A DNA stretch of 16,434 bases from Eubacteriales bacterium (GTDB taxonomy: Bacteria > Bacillota_A > Clostridia > Lachnospirales > Lachnospiraceae): assembly GCA_030527765.1 (NCBI GenBank), contig JAUNAE010000048.1:1-16434 (forward strand), in the 5' to 3' direction. Made by a program: the position numbers and the translations under genes. The notes under the pieces are model-generated. The model was not told where the DNA came from. It saw nothing but the letters and a program-made list of their open reading frames with translations, and made no database searches. Below, piece after piece: positions 8,013 to 13,040 of the stretch; positions within the stretch are counted from its first letter, which is position 1; each line of letters begins with the position of its first letter.

Positions 8013-10478
8013 TTAGTTTCCTCCCTGTTCTTCCGGTTTTGTGGTAAGGAGCTTATAGATACTGGTGCTTTTTGGAAAATGATCCACAAACGGAATGATG
8101 ACATTTCCATAAAACAGAAGTCCCTCACCTTCGTTACTGTTGGTTACATAGGACAGCTGAGTTGGTGAAATGTTCAGCTGCTTTGCAAGAATCTGTCTGT
8201 CACCGGATGCCTGATTCAGCATGTAGATGAAGTCAGAGTTCTCAAAGATGTTCTCAATCTCACGACTGGCCAGAAGGTCCTTGATATTCTGGGTGATACC
8301 GGTAGGAATACCGCCCCACTTACGGAATCTCTTCCAAATCTCAACAGAATAACTGGCTGTCTGTTCCTCCTTCAGAAGAAGATGGAACTCATCGATGTAG
8401 TATCTGGTGGATTTTCGTTCTGCTCGGTTGATCGTTACTCGGTTCCAAACCTGATCCTGTACAATCAGCATGCCGATTTTCTTCAGCTGCTTACCAAGTT
8501 CCTTGATATCAAAACAGACGATACGGTTATTGATATCCACATTAGTCTGATGATTGAATACATTCAGGGAACCTGTAACATAGATTTCCAGTGCTGTTGC
8601 AAGTCTCTGAGCTTCCGGTTCATCCTGCCCGCGAAGCAGGTTATAAAGATCCTCTAAGATAGGCATCTTCTCCGGCTGTGGATCTGCCAGATATTCCTGA
8701 TAAACAAGCCTTACACATCGGTCGATGATTGTCTTTTCTACTGGTTCCAGACCTGACTTTCCACCTACGATCAGCTCACAGAGTGAAAGGATAAAGTCAG
8801 ATTTCAACGACAATGGATTATCTTCTTCTGAGTAGTTCAGATTCAGATCCATAGGATTGATATACTGGTTGGATACCGGTGAAATGCGGATAACCTGTCC
8901 CTGCAATGCCTGCACCAGTGGATAATACTCTGCCTCCGGATCACAGATGATGATGTCATCTTCTGTAATTAAGAAACAGTTGGTGATTTCTCTCTTTGCG
9001 GAGAAAGATTTACCGGAACCAGGTGTACCAAGAATCAGGCCATTCGGGTTCTTCAGTTTCTTTCGATCCACCATGATCATGTTGTTTGAAAGTGCATTCA
9101 GGCCATAATAAAGAGCTTCCCCATCCTGGAACAGTTCCTGTGTCGTGAAAGGCACGAAGATCGCTGTTGCTGAAGTGGTAAGCCCTCGCTGAATTTCTAT
9201 TCGGTTAAGTCCCAACGGAACACAGGACATGAGGCCCTGCTCCTGCTGATAATCAAGCTGCCTCAATGAGCAGTTATATTTCTGTGCAATACCCTGCACC
9301 TGGAAAATGTTATTATCCAGTTTCTGTCTTTTCTTTGCCGTATTCATCACAAGTACGGTCACCAAAAACATTCTTTCATTTCTGGACTGGAGATCTTCCA
9401 GGAGATTTTTTGCCTCCTCACCGTATGTGACAAGGTCGGAAGGAAGTACATCCATGTCATAACCGGAACGTACTGCTTTCTTTTGCTCCTCGATCTTCAT
9501 TTTATCCAAATCTGAAATCTTACCTTTGATCATTTTGATTGCTGCTGCCTGATCAATGGACTGGATATGAATATTGACGTTGATACTGTCTTCCACATCC
9601 AGGAAATCTGCCAACATTCGGTCCGTAAGTTCAGGAGCCAGAATCTGCAGATAGCTGACGGATCCGATGGTTCTTCCCATCAGAAAGGTCTGATTTTTTG
9701 AAAAATTGAACGACGTAGGCGCGATAAAGTCCTTCGTCTTAAGCCCCGTCTCCGGAAGCATCTTATATTCGAAGCGGAAAGGCTCGATCTTATCCTGATT
9801 GAAGATGTGATACATGATTTCCAGTCGCTCATTACCATTTAAGGAATGAGCCTGTGCTCCAAGTACCTTAAAGTTATTCAGGATATCGGCCTCGATTCGC
9901 TCCAGCCTCGGTCTGGCCACCTTGAGGTCCTCTGCCTCAATGCCAAAGGTAATGTACTTTGTTTTTACCAGACCATTATTTCCTTTCGCCAGCTGGTTCT
10001 TCAGCATTCCCTTATACTCCTCACGGATGTTATTGAAAGCATCCTCCTGGGAAGGGATATCGATGGTACGCTCAAATTCTGTGACATCCACCTGCTGATT
10101 GATAAAGGATAACTGGACAGAAATCGATGAATCAAAGTAATTTAAGAAATCACAGTAATTCTCAAAGATCGTTGTCTTATCCTCATTTAAGGCCAGCTGA
10201 TAGTTGATATCATAGAACTGGACTGTCTTTGAAAAGAAGGTTTTGGTCACCTGACAGATTCCATCCTGAAACATACGAAGATATGGGATGGACTGCTGAG
10301 CTGTTCTCGGCACTTTTTCCTGCTTCTTTCTCTTCTTTTCCTGTTTCTTACGTTCCTTCTCTCTCTTGGTAGCCAGCTTGTCGCTTTTTGTCTGTTTACT
10401 TCTTTTTTCTTTTCGGCTTCTTTTTTCCTGGGCCTCCAGCTGCTGAAGCTGTTTGTCCCTTCGTTCTCTCTTTGCCAT
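8013..10478 (-). CDS. virB4: VirB4-family conjugation ATPase (TraE/CD1110 type)
   Basis: 821 residues. The N-terminal ~56 residues are extremely basic (about 26 Lys/Arg to 10 Asp/Glu). Then come the VirB4 N-terminal domain (about 60-460) and the RecA-like ATPase domain. Walker A is GTPGSGKS at 484-491, and Walker B is YYIDEFH at 693-699, followed by the WGGIPTGITQN segment typical of VirB4/TraG ATPases. It should be a hexameric motor at the inner face of the membrane that powers assembly of, or transfer through, the mating channel. ATG 10478 is preceded by AGGAGG. It overlaps prgI by 83 nt, so both share one message. No defects are seen. Confidence 0.96.
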   Translation of the reverse strand: MAKRERRDKQLQQLEAQEKRSRKEKRSKQTKSDKLATKREKERKKQEKKRKKQEKVPRTAQQSIPYLRMFQDGICQVTKTFFSKTVQFYDINYQLALNEDKTTIFENYCDFLNYFDSSISVQLSFINQQVDVTEFERTIDIPSQEDAFNNIREEYKGMLKNQLAKGNNGLVKTKYITFGIEAEDLKVARPRLERIEADILNNFKVLGAQAHSLNGNERLEIMYHIFNQDKIEPFRFEYKMLPETGLKTKDFIAPTSFNFSKNQTFLMGRTIGSVSYLQILAPELTDRMLADFLDVEDSINVNIHIQSIDQAAAIKMIKGKISDLDKMKIEEQKKAVRSGYDMDVLPSDLVTYGEEAKNLLEDLQSRNERMFLVTVLVMNTAKKRQKLDNNIFQVQGIAQKYNCSLRQLDYQQEQGLMSCVPLGLNRIEIQRGLTTSATAIFVPFTTQELFQDGEALYYGLNALSNNMIMVDRKKLKNPNGLILGTPGSGKSFSAKREITNCFLITEDDIIICDPEAEYYPLVQALQGQVIRISPVSNQYINPMDLNLNYSEEDNPLSLKSDFILSLCELIVGGKSGLEPVEKTIIDRCVRLVYQEYLADPQPEKMPILEDLYNLLRGQDEPEAQRLATALEIYVTGSLNVFNHQTNVDINNRIVCFDIKELGKQLKKIGMLIVQDQVWNRVTINRAERKSTRYYIDEFHLLLKEEQTASYSVEIWKRFRKWGGIPTGITQNIKDLLASREIENIFENSDFIYMLNQASGDRQILAKQLNISPTQLSYVTNSNEGEGLLFYGNVIIPFVDHFPKSTSIYKLLTTKPEEQGGN

Positions 10479-10824
10479 TGCTTAAACCCTCCTCTTTTAC
10501 AAGGGAGTCCACCTGGCCATAGAAATTCTCCGTTTTATAAGGTCTTGGCCCCGGATTGATAAACTTCTGCCTGATGATATTCCCCATTACTTTTTCAAAG
10601 GGAAGTCCATCCTTTTCATACATGGCCATAAAGAAGAAGGGAAGCATCACTGTCACCATAAGGATGGCAGCCACACTGGATCCGACTCCTTTTCGTGTAA
10701 GAAAATACAATGGAACTCCCACAACTGCAGCCACACTGAAGAAGATCAGTTGGCGCTTGGTTAAGTTCAGTGCCACTTTTGTTTTGACCTGTGTCAGGTC
10801 CTTCGGTACTGGTACATATGCCAT
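10396..10824 (-). CDS. prgI: PrgI-family membrane protein (VirB3-like channel subunit)
   Basis: 142 residues. The start MAYVPVPKDLTQVKTKV is typical of PrgI proteins. Two membrane helices follow at about 25-42 and 48-68, then PFEKVMGNIIRQKFINPGPRPYKTEN, also characteristic. The last ~30 residues are basic and end in a Lys/Arg run. PrgI is a small inner-membrane component that precedes VirB4 in Gram-positive type IV systems, matching VirB3's position. GAGGAAAG lies a few nt before the ATG. The 3' end overlaps the first 27 codons of virB4 in another frame, so the basic PrgI tail and the basic VirB4 head are encoded by the same DNA. Confidence 0.92.
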   Translation of the reverse strand: MAYVPVPKDLTQVKTKVALNLTKRQLIFFSVAAVVGVPLYFLTRKGVGSSVAAILMVTVMLPFFFMAMYEKDGLPFEKVMGNIIRQKFINPGPRPYKTENFYGQVDSLVKEEGLSNGKERTKGQTASAAGGPGKKKPKRKKK

Positions 10825-10902
10825 AATTCTTTCCTCGTCTTTCTTTCAAATGTTCGTCCTAATGTTCACGTTGAAGCTTTAAATGAAGCTTTGGAGGATG
10901 CT
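10825..10902. other. 78-nt spacer between the VirB6-like gene and prgI
   Basis: This is the longest gap inside the channel block. It contains two copies of TGAAGCTTT spaced so that the AAGCTT palindromes can form a weak 6-bp stem with a 6-nt loop. It also contains the prgI ribosome binding site. No convincing promoter or terminator is visible. Confidence 0.5.
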
Positions 10903-11772
10903 TTAGTGAGCATTAAAGATTGATTTCGACAGGCTTCCTGTCTTGAATAATGAAAATGCCAGGACTACTGTATATGCCGCAACTGAGAACATTGCTCCAT
11001 GAATGTTGTCTGTGATGGTCAGGGTCTGTACTAAGACCGCATAAATGCCGACGCAGACCATCATGAAAAATCCCTGAAATGCCAGTGCGAAAAGTCCCTT
11101 CAGATAATTGTTGCCGATATTGCCCCACTCCTTGTTGGTCATGGTTGCAAATGGAATCGGCGCCACGGAACAGGTCAGATAGATCTCGATCATTCGTCCA
11201 TAGAGAATAACCGTAATGATGACAGACATGATCTTCATGGTAAGTACCAGAAGCATCGTCTCCATGGTTACCAGAAACAATTCTCCAACCTCCATATCCT
11301 CCAAAGTATCCAGCATATCTCCCATTGCTGCCGTAACATCAATGGCTGTCGTATTACTGATTACTCCGGCGGCGCTGCTAACCACATGCTGGCCCACATC
11401 AAAGACCGCCATCGTTATGTTGAAGGTATTAGTCACCAGGTAAATAGCGATATATGCCTTAAATACCCAGATGAATAAGTTGAAGGTTTCAAACTCATGG
11501 AAATTGTTTTTCTGTGTCACCATCGTGATCAGCTCATAACAAAGTACAAAGGTAATGATCATGCCGGCGATGGGGATCATCACCGTTTGGGAAAGGTTCT
11601 GGATCAGCGAGAAAATGCTGCCATTCCATCCCTGCGGTGTCTGTCCCACCTGACCGGCAATCGTTCCTACCTTGTCATTGACTTCTACGAACATGGTCTC
11701 CATACCGGAATGGATGAAACCAATGAGGATATCTTTAATCGCCTCCGTGATTCGTTCAATGATGGTATTCAA
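10903..11772 (-). CDS. VirB6/TrbL-like polytopic channel protein (CD1112 family)
   Basis: 289 residues. An amphipathic N-terminal helix (IIERITEAIKDILIGFIHSG) is followed by hydrophobic segments near 63-86, 100-119, 166-191, 193-212, 226-250 and 259-277, the layout of TrbL/VirB6-type proteins. YLTCSVAPIPFATMTNKEWG near 198-217 is typical of this family. It should form part of the inner-membrane channel with PrgI, VirB4 and Maff2. The start codon is TTG 11772; no in-frame ATG lies upstream, AGAGGA is 9 nt away, and the N-terminal helix fits the family. It begins 16 nt after the Maff2 stop. Confidence 0.9.
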   Translation of the reverse strand: MNTIIERITEAIKDILIGFIHSGMETMFVEVNDKVGTIAGQVGQTPQGWNGSIFSLIQNLSQTVMIPIAGMIITFVLCYELITMVTQKNNFHEFETFNLFIWVFKAYIAIYLVTNTFNITMAVFDVGQHVVSSAAGVISNTTAIDVTAAMGDMLDTLEDMEVGELFLVTMETMLLVLTMKIMSVIITVILYGRMIEIYLTCSVAPIPFATMTNKEWGNIGNNYLKGLFALAFQGFFMMVCVGIYAVLVQTLTITDNIHGAMFSVAAYTVVLAFSLFKTGSLSKSIFNAH

Positions 11773-11781
11773 TAATACTTA

Positions 11782-11787
11782 TCCTCT
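11782..11787 (-). promoter_or_regulatory. Ribosome binding site for the TTG start of the VirB6-like gene
   Basis: AGAGGA lies 9 nt before TTG 11772, just after the Maff2 stop codon. No ATG or GTG in frame lies between them, so TTG is the best start. Confidence 0.65.
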
Positions 11788-11788
11788 T

Positions 11789-12001
11789 CTAAAACAGTGT
11801 GGAAAGCTGTGGAATCAGGGAAGTTCCAAGCAGCATGATACCGGCGCCAGCCATGAGCTGTTTAATGCCCTGGCTCTTGGCACCGGGGTTATCATTTCCA
11901 TATCCTTCCAGAAGATTTACTACGCCCCACACTCCAAGACCTGCGCCGATTGCGACAACGAGGGTTGAAAGTGTGGAAATTGCACTGCTAAAAAATGCCA
12001 T
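11789..12001 (-). CDS. Maff2-family small membrane protein
   Basis: 70 residues. Two hydrophobic helices at about 10-33 and 46-66 are joined by a polar loop (EGYGNDNPGAKSQGIKQL) that is the hallmark of Maff2 proteins. These lie next to the VirB6-like gene in CTn elements and resemble VirB2-type small membrane subunits in size and layout; that role is inference. The gene follows the 322-nt non-coding stretch and opens the channel-gene run. Its ribosome binding site AAAGG is 5 nt before the ATG and directly touches the 3' strand of the closing helix of the upstream RNA fold, so its translation is the most likely target of that fold. Confidence 0.9.
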   Translation of the reverse strand: MAFFSSAISTLSTLVVAIGAGLGVWGVVNLLEGYGNDNPGAKSQGIKQLMAGAGIMLLGTSLIPQLSTLF

Positions 12002-12011
12002 ATATGCCTTT

Positions 12012-12126
12012 GAAACTAACGTTCATACTTAAAGGTTTTTGTTCATTTATCATTCGATAAATACAGAACTACCAAATTGAAAACTTCTGATTCTTTTCAA
12101 ACCAGAAGAACCCTTGCGTTAGTTTC
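12012..12126 (-). ncRNA. Structured leader RNA upstream of Maff2 (candidate cis-regulatory element)
   Basis: On the transcribed strand, helix P1 is GAAACTAACG (12126-12117) with CGTTAGTTTC (12021-12012), 10 bp perfect. P2 is AAGGGTT (12115-12109) with AACCTTT (12037-12031), 7 bp including one G-U; on the other strand that position is an A-C mismatch. Inside P2 lie P3, CTTCTG (12108-12103) with CAGAAG (12089-12084), loop 13 nt, and P4, GTTC + ATTTATC with GATAAAT + GAAC (12072-12041), 11 bp with a 3-nt bulge and a GAAT loop. All helices nest into a three-way junction. The 3' strand of P1 directly abuts the AAAGG ribosome binding site of Maff2. The pairing is seen; regulation is inference. Confidence 0.62.
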
Positions 12127-12188
12127 TGCTCCTTTCCTTTGTAATTCATTCAATCTGTAGTTCTGAAATGTATCTATGTGAACATCTG

Positions 12189-12206
12189 CATCTGCAGTTA
12201 CAGATG
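12189..12206 (-). promoter_or_regulatory. Small hairpin in the Maff2 leader region
   Basis: On the minus strand CATCTG (12206-12201) and CAGATG (12194-12189) form a perfect 6-bp stem with a 6-nt loop. A second CAGATG copy directly follows (12188-12183) and offers an alternative register. It may be part of a larger leader fold. Confidence 0.4.
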
Positions 12207-12263
12207 GAGCTACTTCAGGAAAAGTCAGACATCCTATCGCTTATCTTTCTCAAAAAAGAACGC

Positions 12264-12284
12264 AAAAAAAGCAGCTGCCTTTTT
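12264..12284 (-). terminator. Weak intrinsic terminator-like hairpin after the AAA ATPase gene
   Basis: On the minus strand AAAAAGGC and GCTTTTT pair around an AGCT loop, and the 3' arm merges into a run of seven U. The GC core is only 3 bp, one of them G-U, so strength is doubtful. It lies about 40 nt after the stop of the ATPase gene (12324). It is nearly symmetrical and could act on both strands. Confidence 0.4.
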
Positions 12285-12323
12285 CTTTCTCTGGCACCTG
12301 CGGTATTCACTCTTTGTGATCAG

Positions 12324-13040
12324 TCATATATTGACATCCATTCCTCTGTGCGGTCTGATAACATATTCAACCGGCAATCCTTCCATGGAGATCATGGATC
12401 TCTCATGATAGAGAGTACGATAGGCAAGCTCTCCGTTCTCGTCATCCTCCATACAGAGGTAACTTACAACGTCACTTTCAAATACAAATTGCCACACCTT
12501 GGACTGATGGCTCATAAATCCCGGAGACTCTGCAGATACTACGATGGCACAGCCTGTTCTCTCTGCAATTTCAGACAGTTTCTTCACGATTGGATATACT
12601 CTCTCAGGATTATTCTGAAAATCCTTTTCCCTTTCAAGATAAGCTGTAATAGGATCAATGATCAGCAAGCGGATCTTATTTTCCTTGATCAGTGCCTCAA
12701 TGGAATCATCAGCAAGCGTGATTGGAAGCTCATCATTGATAATGAATACTCTGTCCACATCTACATCGGCCTGCTTTAATCTAGGCCTTACGATTCCTTC
12801 CAGGTTCTCCTCATTAGTGAGATATAACACGTTGCATGGATCAATATGTCCGCCACAATCATCGATACTCTTATAATTCGTTGCTGCTGCCATCAGTCTC
12901 ATAAGAAACATGGTCTTGCCAACGCCCTGCGGACCATGAAGTAAGGTTAATTTTCCATAGGCAATGTAAGGGTTCCACATCCATTTCACACGGATGTCTT
13001 CAATATCTGCTGCTTTGATCAAATGTCTTTTATAAATCAT
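12324..13040 (-). CDS. RecA/RepA-like (AAA_25) ATPase
   Basis: 238 residues from the preferred start. The segment KWMWNPYIAYGKLTLLHG leads into Walker A GPQGVGKT at 36-43, as in RepA-type hexameric helicases and related RecA-fold ATPases. NEEN (about 76-79) and Walker B LLIIDP at 125-130 follow. The usual Walker-B-distal strand ending in a His-rich motif is here CAIVVSAESPGF. A DNA helicase or recombination-accessory role for the element is likely but not proven. It has no DNA-binding domain of its own. ATG 13040 overlaps the virD4 stop by 11 nt and has GAGGAG 7 nt upstream. An in-frame ATG at 13061 would add 7 residues but lacks a good ribosome binding site. It is followed by the terminator-like hairpin, so it closes the coupling block. 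Confidence 0.85.
   Translation of the reverse strand: MIYKRHLIKAADIEDIRVKWMWNPYIAYGKLTLLHGPQGVGKTMFLMRLMAAATNYKSIDDCGGHIDPCNVLYLTNEENLEGIVRPRLKQADVDVDRVFIINDELPITLADDSIEALIKENKIRLLIIDPITAYLEREKDFQNNPERVYPIVKKLSEIAERTGCAIVVSAESPGFMSHQSKVWQFVFESDVVSYLCMEDDENGELAYRTLYHERSMISMEGLPVEYVIRPHRGMDVNI

Larger units (their letters stand above)
12002..12323. other. 322-nt non-coding stretch between the AAA ATPase gene and Maff2
   Basis: Read on the minus strand it holds, in order: a weak terminator-like hairpin (12284-12264), a small hairpin (CATCTG/CAGATG, 12206-12189), a 9-nt arm (12165-12157) complementary to a later segment, a purine run with AAAGGAAAGGAG (about 12143-12131), the nested fold 12126-12012, and the Maff2 ribosome binding site. 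No sigma-A promoter with good -35 and -10 boxes is visible, though one would be expected if the terminator works. Small frames exist but lack good ribosome binding sites. Confidence 0.75.

Noticed and set aside
12077..12108. H-type pseudoknot between the P3 loop and TTTTCAA
   Set aside because: The complementarity is real, but no linker remains to cross the 6-bp P3 stem, so both helices cannot form together. I list it instead as a competing hairpin.
12097..12240. Minus-strand 47-codon open frame upstream of the Maff2 leader (contains SVTADADVHIDTFQNYRL)
   Set aside because: It looks protein-like and could be a gene remnant, but it has no start codon with a ribosome binding site and is bounded by an upstream in-frame stop. 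I could not link it to a family.
12168..12779. Plus-strand frame of 203 codons partly in the non-coding stretch
   Set aside because: Most of it is antisense to the AAA ATPase. It has no ribosome binding site and the product has no recognisable motif.
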